A stretch of DNA of 11,850 nucleotides. Source: an uncultured bacterium (lineage in GTDB: Bacteria > Bacillota > Clostridia > Lachnospirales > Lachnospiraceae). The position numbers and the translations under genes are program-made. Where the stretch lies: positions 1 to 11,850 of the forward strand of contig CAMGRE010000061.1 of assembly GCA_946061355.1 (NCBI GenBank). Direction: 5' to 3'. Under the pieces are notes generated by a model. The model was not told the DNA's origin and made no database searches. It saw only the letters and a list, made by a program, of their open reading frames with translations. Shown one piece after another: positions 1 through 6,493 of this stretch (position 1 is its first letter; each line of letters begins with the position of its first letter).

Positions 1-291
1 ATGAAATGTTCCTGCCAGATCGCTGTTTTCTTCATGGTTGACCTCCAGGTGGATCACATAATGAACCTGTATGCTGTTTTCGTCCTGATTTACAATCTCA
101 AAGTGCTCTATCGCATATGTTTTGCAATCAAACATCGCTACAATTTCGGCATATTCTTTTCCTGTGCAGCGCAAACCTCCGCATACCATTACGGCATCTT
201 CCGACACAACCTTCAGGAAATTCGATGAGCTTCTATTCCGGGCTGCTTCCCACATACTGACTTCCAGGTCATATGCTCTGTTCAATTCCAT
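1..291 (-). CDS. NTF2-like (SnoaL/DUF4440-type) protein, N-terminal 97 residues, cut by window edge
   Basis: This open frame starts at the ATG at 289-291 and runs off the left edge without a stop, so only the first 97 residues are visible. The start is supported by GAAGGAGAGACC directly before the ATG. The protein begins MELNRAYDLEVSMWEAARNR, then has a DAVMVCGG stretch and an RCTGKEYAEI stretch around residues 32-50, followed by alternating beta-strand-like segments. This pattern (helical start with a tryptophan, then strands of a curved sheet with a GxxxxGxEYA turn) fits the NTF2-like superfamily of small enzymes and ligand-binding proteins usually annotated as nuclear transport factor 2 family or DUF4440. 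Complete members have about 120-130 residues, so most of the protein is present. The substrate is unknown. It lies 36 bp downstream of a possible small peptide gene and may be co-transcribed with it. The family assignment is by pattern only. Confidence 0.7.
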   Translation of the reverse strand, partial: MELNRAYDLEVSMWEAARNRSSSNFLKVVSEDAVMVCGGLRCTGKEYAEIVAMFDCKTYAIEHFEIVNQDENSIQVHYVIHLEVNHEENSDLAGTFH

Positions 292-327
292 GGTCTCTCC
301 TTCTCATGCATCACAATCAACAGTTCA

Positions 328-450
328 CTATTTTCTGTTTTTCCCTTTTTTCTTGTTTTCTGTCTTCCTGATTTTTATCTTTTCCTTTAAATTAAAAATT
401 GCTTCTATAAGCATCTGATTTGCAATCTGTCCCATAGCATTTGTCTCCAT
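328..450 (-). CDS. Possible small basic peptide, 40 residues
   Basis: A short open frame from the ATG at 448-450 to TAG at 328-330 encodes METNAMGQIANQM, then an aliphatic segment LIEAIFNL, then a strongly lysine/arginine-rich tail. A second in-frame ATG at 433-435 has a GGAG nine bases upstream and is the better start by ribosome binding site, giving 35 residues. It lies between the 75-bp repeat array and the NTF2-like gene, on the same strand as the latter. I do not recognise a family. The basic tail comes from an A-rich stretch, so it could be a chance frame in A-rich leader DNA. Low to moderate confidence. Confidence 0.3.
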   Translation of the reverse strand: METNAMGQIANQMLIEAIFNLKEKIKIRKTENKKKGKNRK

Positions 451-480
451 TACATTAATCTTTTACAATCAAATTGGAAT

Positions 481-826
481 TTACATCTAAATTTGTTGTT
501 TTCGCATGTGTTATATGTAGTTTCTGGTTTGAATGCCATCTCTGAAATATAGTATTTACATATAAATCCCCTGTTTCTGATTAACTTAGTATGTAGTTGC
601 AGGCTTAAACACATCCTTTTGAAGAGGCTGATTACATATAAGGAGCTCTATTCCTCACAACTTATATGTAATTGCGGACTTGAATGCATTCTCCGGAAGT
701 ACATATTTACATATAAGAACACCTATTTCCTGTAACTTATATGTAATTGCAAGCCTAAATGCTTCCGATAATGCTTGACAGTTACATATAAAGCTACACA
801 ATTCCTCCACTTTAGATGTAAATCGC
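481..826. repeat. Five-unit tandem array, 75-76 bp period, each with an inverted 10-bp pair
   Basis: The left arm TTACATATAA (TTACATCTAA in unit 1) begins at 481, 556, 632, 707 and 782, giving spacings of 75, 76, 75 and 75. In each unit its reverse complement TTATATGTAA, or a close variant, begins 30 bases later: 511, 586 (with one inserted G), 662, 737 and 812. Unit 3 has 12-bp perfect arms (631-642 and 661-672) around an 18-nt centre. Between the right arm and the next unit the sequence is also partly conserved: TTGC followed by (T/C)T(G/A)AATGC starting 50 bases after each left arm. Units 3 and 4 share 17 identical bases at 659-675 and 734-750. Conservation fades after about 826. The single extra base in unit 2 breaks a coding frame, so this is not a protein repeat. 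It could be an array of operators, RNA hairpins or architectural protein sites. The adjoining 827-963 shows nothing I can name. Confidence 0.85.
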
Positions 827-963
827 AATTTGTCGAGTCATTTTACTTGGACATCCCATCCCTATCACCTATTAGCGCTTCCAAGCATTCCACTTTTGAC
901 GTGTTATGGCATAAGCATATGAAATTGTATTCTTTTCATCCGGATATTCCTTTACTTCTCCCC

Positions 964-1104
964 TTATTGAGAGAAAGAAGAAACGGCAAGGCATGCCAGT
1001 CCAATCCCGAGCATCAACATACCTGAATTCGCATCAATTGTATTGAGGGTCGAAAGGACAACTACTGCAACTCCCATCCCAAGGGCAACTGCTTTCATAA
1101 TCAT
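964..1104 (-). CDS. Small hydrophobic protein, 46 residues, unknown function
   Basis: The frame runs from the ATG at 1102-1104 to TAA at 964-966. It begins MIMKAVALGMGVAVVVLSTL, has a short polar turn NTIDANSG around residues 21-28, then a second hydrophobic run MLMLGIGLACLAVSS. This gives a hairpin of two possible membrane segments, typical of small membrane proteins. AAGGAAG lies about 12 bases before the ATG, slightly far for a ribosome binding site. An internal ATG at 1096-1098 could also be used. It overlaps the 3' end of the truncated acetyltransferase frame (1034-1432) in another frame, so its own upstream DNA may once have been different. I do not recognise the family. The glycine-rich hydrophobic pattern is unlikely by chance but not proof of expression. 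Confidence 0.5.
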   Translation of the reverse strand: MIMKAVALGMGVAVVVLSTLNTIDANSGMLMLGIGLACLAVSSFSQ

Positions 1105-1432
1105 CTGTGTGATATTCTTCCTTCATACATTCTATCTCCGCAAAATGATTTTTGCTGTCTACCAGAAAATATGCAATCTGCCCTATACACTCACCTGCTT
1201 TTTTATCAATTACAGCCCAGCGATAATAATCCTTTTTTTCATAAGAACTGATATACCGGTCAAGCAGTTCTTTTACCTCTTCCTCTGTAGAATAAACCGG
1301 TTCGGCATACATGGATTGTATGCTCTCATCCGCAATCCAATACCTGCGCATCGCCTTATTATCTGTATACTCAAACCTACGAAGCATCAGCCGTTCTGTC
1401 TCTATTGTGTTTGTTCCCACATGTGTAAGCAT
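1034..1432 (-). pseudogene. Truncated GNAT (RimJ/RimL-type) N-acetyltransferase
   Basis: The first ~100 residues match the start of a RimJ/RimL-type GNAT acetyltransferase: TNTIETERLMLRRFEYTDN, a WIADESIQSMY segment, then RWAVIDKKAGECIGQIAYF and FAEIE. This is the beta-strand order leading up to the acetyl-CoA binding motif. Intact family members have about 170-185 residues and continue with a YxIG...GxGYxTEA block that binds acetyl-CoA. Here the frame instead changes to unrelated cysteine/serine-rich residues and stops at 1034, so the cofactor site and the C-terminal half are missing. The break is at FAEIE (near 1125), just where DNA carrying the small hydrophobic ORF begins. This suggests a deletion joining the two. 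GGTGGAG lies eight bases before the ATG at 1430-1432. A TTG at 1438 is also in frame but too close to that site. The remnant is very unlikely to be catalytic. Confidence 0.75.
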
Positions 1433-1478
1433 TTTCAACTCTCCACCTCAAGAAATATTGACTTCCTTGCTCTTATCA

Positions 1479-1841
1479 TTATCGTTTTTCCCCTTCCGGT
1501 TTACTTTGCAGATATTTCTTTCTCAACCGATTATGATACCGGATCATAAAAATGACCGGAACCAGTACACCGCCGATCATCGGCACAACTGCCCACACAG
1601 AATCCCCAATCCGGGCGCCGATCAGAAATGAGATCAAAATGATGATTCCATAGGCCAGCCACATCATTCCATGTTTTCTGTTCCAAGCTGCCACATCGGT
1701 AAGTTCCTCCGCTTTCGGTGGCTTTTCTCCGGAATAAAATGCAACCGGCTTCCTGCTCTTTATCTGTACGATCCCGATCCCCATCATGAACAGTGCCACC
1801 AATGCATAGATTACGAAACCGAAGATATTCTCTGCGTTCAT
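1479..1841 (-). CDS. Small three-helix membrane protein, 120 residues
   Basis: The frame could be extended upstream, but the real start is the ATG at 1839-1841: it has AGGAGG five bases before it and overlaps the stop of the preceding gene as ATGA. Hydrophobic segments lie at about residues 7-26, 59-76 and 83-101. Between the first two is a conserved-looking loop, PVAFYSGEKPP (32-42) followed by DVAAWNRKHG (49-58). The C-terminal tail is basic. I recall similar small Clostridia membrane proteins with an FY-GE-PP...WN-KHG loop, usually annotated as hypothetical or SdpI-like, but I cannot assign a reaction. As last gene of the packed operon, coupled to a flavodoxin-fold oxidoreductase, it may anchor or partner that enzyme. 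That is inference. Confidence 0.85.
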   Translation of the reverse strand: MNAENIFGFVIYALVALFMMGIGIVQIKSRKPVAFYSGEKPPKAEELTDVAAWNRKHGMMWLAYGIIILISFLIGARIGDSVWAVVPMIGGVLVPVIFMIRYHNRLRKKYLQSKPEGEKR

Positions 1842-2467
1842 CCCATCCTCCTGTACAGATCTTTCTTCGTCAGACCGTTTTTCTTTCGCTGGCTGTTCCA
1901 ACCCGCACTCGCCGCCATCATATAAAACGCTCTCGGGAAATAGGACGGGTGAACATAAATATCCTCTACCGCTTTCCCTGCGCAAATGGCTTCCGCCAGC
2001 TTCTTCATACCCTCTCCCATCTGTTTATTCGGCCCCTGATCCAACGGAACATTTCTGAGACTACCCATCATCTCTCCGCCGCCGATCGCCAGACCGCCGC
2101 TGTACGTCATACCCATTTTCACGCACCAGTTTTTTATGATCTCCAGCAGGAGATGTATCTGTCTGCTTTCATAGAACCCAAGATTGGTCACCGCATAGAC
2201 CGGCTTTCCGGGAAATTGATTCTTAGCCTGTGCATACAGGTTCTCCATAAGCTCCACTACCTGGGCAGGTGCGCCATCCGCATATAACGGCATGCCCAGG
2301 ACAAACGCCTCCGCTTCCCGTAACTTCTCCTGCAGTTCTGTCGTTCCGTGAAGCTGATTCAACTGCAAGATCTCACATGACTTTGTACAAAGCGATGCAA
2401 CGCTCTCCAGGAAATATTTAGAATTGCTGTTTTGCCCTCTGAAACTGCAATTTAATAATAAGATCAT
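1838..2467 (-). CDS. Flavodoxin-fold NAD(P)H-dependent oxidoreductase, 209 residues
   Basis: The N-terminus MILLLNCSFRGQNSNSKYFL is the first strand and FMN phosphate-binding loop of the flavodoxin-like NADPH-dependent FMN reductase family (loop near residues 6-16). Further family features are VLGMPLYADG (57-65), which cradles the isoalloxazine ring, NLGFYES (95-101), and a glycine-rich GGLAIGGGEMMG (124-135). The C-terminal part (170-209) is aromatic and basic and may pack on a partner. Length is normal for the family. It is expected to bind FMN and move electrons from NAD(P)H to a quinone, nitro compound or protein partner in the cytoplasm; the substrate is unknown. The start overlaps the stop of the upstream CxxCxxC flavoprotein by ATGA, with AAGGAG eight bases before it. 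The two flavoproteins are probably made in equal amounts. Confidence 0.85.
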   Translation of the reverse strand: MILLLNCSFRGQNSNSKYFLESVASLCTKSCEILQLNQLHGTTELQEKLREAEAFVLGMPLYADGAPAQVVELMENLYAQAKNQFPGKPVYAVTNLGFYESRQIHLLLEIIKNWCVKMGMTYSGGLAIGGGEMMGSLRNVPLDQGPNKQMGEGMKKLAEAICAGKAVEDIYVHPSYFPRAFYMMAASAGWNSQRKKNGLTKKDLYRRMG

Positions 2468-2967
2468 TGAATAACTCCTTTCAGCTGCTCTATCCCGCTC
2501 ACAAATATAACACTCTTTGCCGTGCCGTTATAATTCAAAGCGTTTGCCTTCGCCAACTTCCCTGCCGTCTCTCTTTCCGCCTCCGTGATATCATCACCAT
2601 AAAAAATGCTGGTAAATGCCAAATGATTCTCATATCTTGATTTGTGATGCATCTCCCCTTTCCGGATCTCAAAGAAAGGAAGAATATAAGGAATCGAGCG
2701 GTCCAACACATTTTTCACAAAAGAGCTGTAGCCACCGAAACTGCACCTGCTGATCACTGTCACTTCTTCCGCCTTTGCCAGGAGTTCCCCCATTCTCTGA
2801 TATTCGTCCGGAATAATACATTGTCCCGGCGTCCTGATCCAGCAGCCAAAGCAGCCGGTACATTTATGGATCGCTCCGTTATCGGATATGATCCTTGTAT
2901 TTTCCGGTATCGGAAGCGCAAGCGCCTCCCACTGTTCTTTTGTCAAATCATGAATGATCAGATTCAT
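2464..2967 (-). CDS. CxxCxxC flavodoxin-family oxidoreductase, 167 residues
   Basis: A flavodoxin-fold protein with a cysteine cluster C36-x2-C39-x2-C42-x7-C50 in the context HKCTGCFGCW...GQCIIPDE. This signature occurs in flavodoxin-family NAD(P)H oxidoreductases related to iron-sulfur flavoproteins; whether it holds a [4Fe-4S] cluster or works as redox thiols cannot be decided here. CSFGGYSSFVKNVLDR (75-90) and an FYG stretch at 122-124 fit the FMN site. The N-terminal strand lacks the usual glycine/serine phosphate loop (it reads MNLIIHDLTKEQWEAL), so FMN binding may be altered or may rely on the partner encoded next. AGGGGAG lies five bases before the ATG. It starts 12 bp after the QueG-like gene and overlaps the next flavoprotein by ATGA. 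Together the three genes look like a small electron-transfer module. Confidence 0.82.
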   Translation of the reverse strand: MNLIIHDLTKEQWEALALPIPENTRIISDNGAIHKCTGCFGCWIRTPGQCIIPDEYQRMGELLAKAEEVTVISRCSFGGYSSFVKNVLDRSIPYILPFFEIRKGEMHHKSRYENHLAFTSIFYGDDITEAERETAGKLAKANALNYNGTAKSVIFVSGIEQLKGVIQ

Positions 2968-2979
2968 CTTTTCTCCCCT

Positions 2980-3687
2980 CTAAACCCGTCTTTTTCCAAA
3001 CCGCATCGGACAGATCGTGCGACACTGATTGCAGTCTACCGTATCAAATCCCCTTGCGGTTTTGTGATAGGTCATTTCCCTGCATGCCAGCTGATTTACA
3101 CTGCCATTCTCACCGATTGCATGTGCCGGACAACTCTCAACACACTTATGGCACCCGGGAATGCAGATGCTCTCCGCATAAGGATCGGATTCCAGTTCCA
3201 AATCCGTCAGGATAACACTCATATTCAGCATACTGCCATATTGAGGATTCAACAGTATCGTATTCTTTCCCAACTGTCCCAACCCGCACGCCACGGCAAT
3301 CTCTTTCACGGAGACAAGTCCTTTCCCCGTCTTCGTCTGGGCATCCCAATATTCATACGGCCCGTCACCCGGCAGCGGAACCGCCAACGCCCCAAGCTTC
3401 TCAATCTCTTTTGCACTGTGCAGTGCTGCCCGGTCTGCCTGTTCGCATACCATGCCGTTATAATGTCCGTAGATCAGTCGCGGCGGCACAGCCAGCAATC
3501 CCTTTGGCAGTGCAACGCCCAGACAGATGACCGATCTGCAGTCTGCCCATATATCAACAGGTCGGAATCCTTCCGGCGCCTTCTCAAATCGCTCCATGCC
3601 GGCAATGCCACACACATCCGCCCCGGAGGACAGTACGATCTGCCTTACTTTCTCCTTGATCTGCAATTCCGAATAATCTCTGTTCAT
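2980..3687 (-). CDS. QueG-like double [4Fe-4S] reductase-family protein, 235 residues
   Basis: The C-terminal half carries two ferredoxin-type clusters. The first is C175-x3-C179-x2-C182-x3-C186-P. The second is C219-x2-C222-x3-C226-P, with C202 available as a fourth ligand. Just before them, CGLGQLGKNTILLNPQYGSM followed by ILTDLELE (about 134-166) is the hallmark stretch of the epoxyqueuosine reductase family (GLGxLGKxT...GS...ILTDL). True QueG is about 340-390 residues, binds a cobamide and continues past the clusters; this protein is shorter and I do not see the catalytic aspartate context. It is therefore better called a QueG-related Fe-S protein than tRNA queuosine enzyme. The start overlaps the kinase stop by ATGA, with AAGGA six bases before the ATG. 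Two flavoproteins follow, so it may pass electrons to or from them. Confidence 0.85.
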   Translation of the reverse strand: MNRDYSELQIKEKVRQIVLSSGADVCGIAGMERFEKAPEGFRPVDIWADCRSVICLGVALPKGLLAVPPRLIYGHYNGMVCEQADRAALHSAKEIEKLGALAVPLPGDGPYEYWDAQTKTGKGLVSVKEIAVACGLGQLGKNTILLNPQYGSMLNMSVILTDLELESDPYAESICIPGCHKCVESCPAHAIGENGSVNQLACREMTYHKTARGFDTVDCNQCRTICPMRFGKRRV

Positions 3688-4274
3688 TTCAGTTCCTTCT
3701 CTCTGTCCGGTGTAAAATCCTGTCCTTGCATAAATTTATCGATTCCATCCAGAACCTCTTTGTCCGTCTGATAAGAAAAATCGTTTGCATCAATGTACAG
3801 TACCTCGCCGATGATCTTCTCCTTTCTTCCCCGCTCGATATAAGCCTTAAAATCCTCAAAGACATCGAATGTGGTACTCAGATGCACCGGATGCCTGTTT
3901 TCATGATAAATCCGATTTAAATACCGCTTATGCAAAGTCTCAACTTCTCCCCGCAGGGCTAGAACGAGCACATCGTACCCGCTTTCGGACGCCATTCCCT
4001 GTAACCTCACCAGATCTTCCTCATGGAAATTGGATTCCAGAATCAGATTTTTGCCCAGCTTTGCAAATTCGGAAAATATGTGTATCATCAGTTCACCGGT
4101 TGCTTTGGAAAGCTTCAGATTCTCCTCCCGGTTGGAAAAGCCGATTGTATCGCCCAACACTTCCTTGATCGAATCTTTATAAAACACATTTGTGTCGTAC
4201 CGTTTTGAAAGCATGCCCGCAAACGTAGATTTTCCGGTTGCCAGATCTCCCGTAACCAATAAAAGTTTTTTCAT
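3684..4274 (-). CDS. P-loop kinase (AAA_33/zeta-like ATP-binding protein), 196 residues
   Basis: The N-terminus MKKLLLVTGDLATGKST is a strand followed by a Walker A loop, G9-DLAT-G14-K15-S16-T17. FYKDSIKEVLGDTIG (31-45) resembles the substrate-side helix of small kinases, and NLILESNFHEED (75-86) supplies acidic residues near a Walker B-like strand. The basic segment LHKRYLNRIYHENRHP contains arginines typical of a LID region. Length and layout match small cytoplasmic P-loop kinases annotated as AAA family ATPase or zeta-toxin-like; the phosphate acceptor is unknown. AGGAGG sits 12 bases before the ATG, overlapping the stop of the TraX-family gene; the two genes are 15 bp apart. The 3' end overlaps the QueG-like gene by ATGA. 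There is no antitoxin-like neighbour, so I do not call it a toxin. Confidence 0.82.
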   Translation of the reverse strand: MKKLLLVTGDLATGKSTFAGMLSKRYDTNVFYKDSIKEVLGDTIGFSNREENLKLSKATGELMIHIFSEFAKLGKNLILESNFHEEDLVRLQGMASESGYDVLVLALRGEVETLHKRYLNRIYHENRHPVHLSTTFDVFEDFKAYIERGRKEKIIGEVLYIDANDFSYQTDKEVLDGIDKFMQGQDFTPDREKELK

Positions 4275-4289
4275 ATCAAGTTTTGCCTC

Positions 4290-5033
4290 CTATCCCCCGA
4301 TCATCACGCCGATATTGCCGTGCAGCGCCACCCGGATGCAGCCGCAGATAACAAGATGTGCCACATAATACACATAGAAGAACCACTTCATGCCCTTCCA
4401 GTTTCCTCTCGTGCCGTCGTACCGGCCCAAAAACGGAATCGTCAGCGCTGTGAACATCTGGATCACTCCATATACCGGATTGACAAAAATCACATATACC
4501 ACAGCATACCAGAATACCCATTCCATCATGCCGCGCATCTGTTTTTTGAAATTTCCCCTGTTGCTCCCGATCTCCAGGATCGCCAGCACTGCGATACAGC
4601 TCCAGTCAGAACAGAAGGTTATGACGCAGATCACGCAAACAAGAACTGTCTTCTGCCAATGTTTCAGCTTCTCATTGTCGTTGATGCCCAATGCGACCAC
4701 GCCCCAGAACAGTGGCCACAACACACTCGTCTGGTTAAAAACAGTCGTCTGAAACGGAACAAACGGGATTCCGAATGCAAAGTTATAGGCAAAATGACCG
4801 AATATGGAAAAGATCAGCAGCCTCGCCGCGTACCGTTTCCGATCATGCGTGTAATGATACCCCTCCGCGATAAAAAACCAGAAAATCGGAGCCGCCATCC
4901 TGCCGATGATATGGCACAGCAGGATCCACCAGTCCATCGGATAATTGGGATACACGACGCTCACTACATGATCGAGTGTCATTGCTGCCAGTGCAATCAT
5001 CTTTAATTGATTGCCGTTCAATGACTTTTTCAT
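4290..5033 (-). CDS. TraX-family integral membrane protein, 247 residues
   Basis: The start NGNQLKMIALAAMTLDHVV followed by HIIGRMAAPIFWFFIAEGYH (about 41-60) is characteristic of the TraX family. About seven or eight hydrophobic segments follow through the C-terminus. In F-like plasmids TraX acetylates the N-terminus of pilin; chromosomal homologues are common in Firmicutes without any conjugation genes, and their substrate is unknown. They belong to the wider group of membrane acyltransferases. The histidine and arginine in LDH and GRMAAP are likely functional. The start codon at 5031-5033 follows the racemase stop with no gap (TAG then ATG), and no strong ribosome binding site is visible, so translation is probably coupled. 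No pilin or transfer genes are nearby, so a cell-surface polymer or small molecule is a more likely acceptor. That last point is inference. Confidence 0.88.
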   Translation of the reverse strand: MKKSLNGNQLKMIALAAMTLDHVVSVVYPNYPMDWWILLCHIIGRMAAPIFWFFIAEGYHYTHDRKRYAARLLIFSIFGHFAYNFAFGIPFVPFQTTVFNQTSVLWPLFWGVVALGINDNEKLKHWQKTVLVCVICVITFCSDWSCIAVLAILEIGSNRGNFKKQMRGMMEWVFWYAVVYVIFVNPVYGVIQMFTALTIPFLGRYDGTRGNWKGMKWFFYVYYVAHLVICGCIRVALHGNIGVMIGG

Positions 5034-5726
5034 CTACGATTCCATCGCTTTCTCTGCCGCTGTCCGTGCATGAATCCATGTCGTATCATAGACAGGGAGT
5101 GCCGAGTTCGTCTGACTGATCAAAAGTCCGATCTCCGTACAGCCAAGGATCACAGCCTGCGCGCCTTCCTCTTTCAGGCGCATAATCAGGCGGAAAAAGT
5201 ACTCGCGCGACTCGGCCGATACGATTCCAAGGCAAAGTTCGTTGTAGATCACATCATTCACCTTTTCAATCTCTTTTTCATTCGGAATCATGACCGAGAT
5301 TCCTTTCTGCACAAGTCTTTCTTTGTAGAAGTCCTGTGTCATCGTGTATTTGGTGCCGAGCAGGGCAACCCTGTTAATTCCGTCCCGCAGCAGCGCCTCC
5401 GCTGTGACATCGGCAATATGTATGATCGGAATCCTGATCTTTGCCTGTATCTGATCCACTACCTTGTGCATCGTGTTGGTACAGATCACGATAAAATCCG
5501 CCCCGGCGCTCTCCAGCCGCATCGCCGCATCCGCAAGAATCTCCCCGCTTCTCTCCCATTCTCCTTTTGCCTGACATTCCTCAATCTCAGCAAAATCAAC
5601 ACTGTATAAAAGTATTTTTGCCGAGTGCAGTCCGCCCAACTCATCCTTGACTGCCTCATTAATGACCTGATAATAAGTCACAGTGCTTTCCCAACTCATA
5701 CCACCGATTAAACCAATTGTTTTCAT
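5034..5726 (-). CDS. Aspartate/glutamate racemase family protein, 230 residues
   Basis: The opening MKTIGLIGGMSWESTVTYY is diagnostic of the Asp/Glu racemase superfamily, YgeA/RacX branch. Both catalytic cysteines of this two-base, cofactor-independent fold are present: C82 in ICTNTMH and C196 in LGCTEIGLL. LLYSVDFAEIE (39-49) and DTTWIHA (214-220) are further family blocks. Length is normal. The protein should interconvert L- and D-amino acids in the cytoplasm; YgeA/RacX enzymes often act on amino acids other than Asp or Glu, so the substrate is open. AAGGAGAAGG precedes the ATG, and the start overlaps the end of the protease gene by ATGA. Its stop abuts the start of the TraX-family gene. 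A D-amino acid made here could feed cell-wall remodelling, but the operon gives no direct evidence. Confidence 0.9.
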   Translation of the reverse strand: MKTIGLIGGMSWESTVTYYQVINEAVKDELGGLHSAKILLYSVDFAEIEECQAKGEWERSGEILADAAMRLESAGADFIVICTNTMHKVVDQIQAKIRIPIIHIADVTAEALLRDGINRVALLGTKYTMTQDFYKERLVQKGISVMIPNEKEIEKVNDVIYNELCLGIVSAESREYFFRLIMRLKEEGAQAVILGCTEIGLLISQTNSALPVYDTTWIHARTAAEKAMES

Positions 5727-6493
5727 ATTTCACCTTCTCCTTTCTTCCTGAACACTAGAAACAACGCAGCAATGATAACGAATACCGCACAAAGAATCAT
5801 ATAAAACAGAATATCCGTCTGCAAAAAACAATAAGCGAAATTGAATGCAAAATGAATGCCAATCGCATAAAGCAGATTCGGATATTTCTCCAGAATCGTA
5901 TTCATAATGATCGCAAGACAACACATAACAATCACATTGGCAAGCACATAGGGAATCATGGCAAGTCCTGTGAAGTCGGAATCCACAAACCATAGAACCG
6001 TATGCCAGAATGCCCAGACAGTGCCCTGGATCAAAGCCGCTTTGACAAAACTGTATTTCTTTGCGAGTTCCTCCCTCAGGTATCCCCGCCAGCCAAGTTC
6101 TTCCCCTGTCGGTCCCGATGTCAGGGACAGGAAAAGCGAGGCGATCAAAGGGTATCCTCCCGTCGCAAGATAACTGCCGGCTTCTCTTCCCTGTGTCAGT
6201 GCAGACAATGCAGCAGATGTAATGACACCGCAGAAAACAATCAGCATAGTCACCAGCAGAAGTACCGGTTTTATCTTACCCTCAAAACAATGCCTCACAA
6301 ACGACCCGAAACTCTGTTCCTTCTGTAGCCTCCGCCACATGACCGCCAGCACAATCGTCGGCGACCAGGCACATAGATTGGATAATAAGCGCATCACAAG
6401 AGGCGGTGCATGAAATACCATGGAAGCCGTACCGCAGATACCGAGTACCATCACCCAGAATGTCAGATAAGTTTTTACAACATATTTTCGCAT
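5723..6493 (-). CDS. CPBP-family intramembrane metalloprotease, 256 residues
   Basis: The protein has about eight hydrophobic segments and the three motifs of the CPBP (CaaX protease and bacteriocin-processing, Abi) family. Motif 1 is GPTGEELGWRGYL, with E131, E132 and R136. Motif 2 is AFWHTVLW, with H164. Motif 3 is HFAFNF, with H214 and N218. These residues form the metal site of the membrane-embedded glutamate protease. Length is typical. Family roles include prenyl-protein processing, bacteriocin self-immunity and regulated proteolysis. No bacteriocin genes are visible here, so the substrate is unknown. The ATG overlaps the stop of the AlkD gene by one base (TAATG), and the 3' end overlaps the racemase start by ATGA, so it is firmly part of the operon. 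The catalytic residues appear intact. Confidence 0.9.
   Translation of the reverse strand: MRKYVVKTYLTFWVMVLGICGTASMVFHAPPLVMRLLSNLCAWSPTIVLAVMWRRLQKEQSFGSFVRHCFEGKIKPVLLLVTMLIVFCGVITSAALSALTQGREAGSYLATGGYPLIASLFLSLTSGPTGEELGWRGYLREELAKKYSFVKAALIQGTVWAFWHTVLWFVDSDFTGLAMIPYVLANVIVMCCLAIIMNTILEKYPNLLYAIGIHFAFNFAYCFLQTDILFYMILCAVFVIIAALFLVFRKKGEGEI

Noticed and set aside
775..802. Plus-strand promoter beginning TTGACA at 775-780
   Set aside because: The -35 is perfect, but the best -10 (CACAAT after 16 bases) matches only four positions, no gene with a ribosome binding site follows, and the other repeat units lack it.
481..826. CRISPR array
   Set aside because: The period is regular, but the arms are only 10 bp, each unit contains an inverted pair, the sequence between arms is itself related from unit to unit, and there are no cas genes.
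2644..3771. 375-residue plus-strand open frame
   Set aside because: It lies wholly opposite the QueG-like and flavoprotein genes, has no family features, and the minus-strand genes carry clear motifs and ribosome binding sites.
3684..4274. Zeta-type toxin of a toxin-antitoxin pair
   Set aside because: The P-loop fits, but there is no small antitoxin gene next to it; it is embedded in a ten-gene operon, so a plain small-molecule kinase is more likely.
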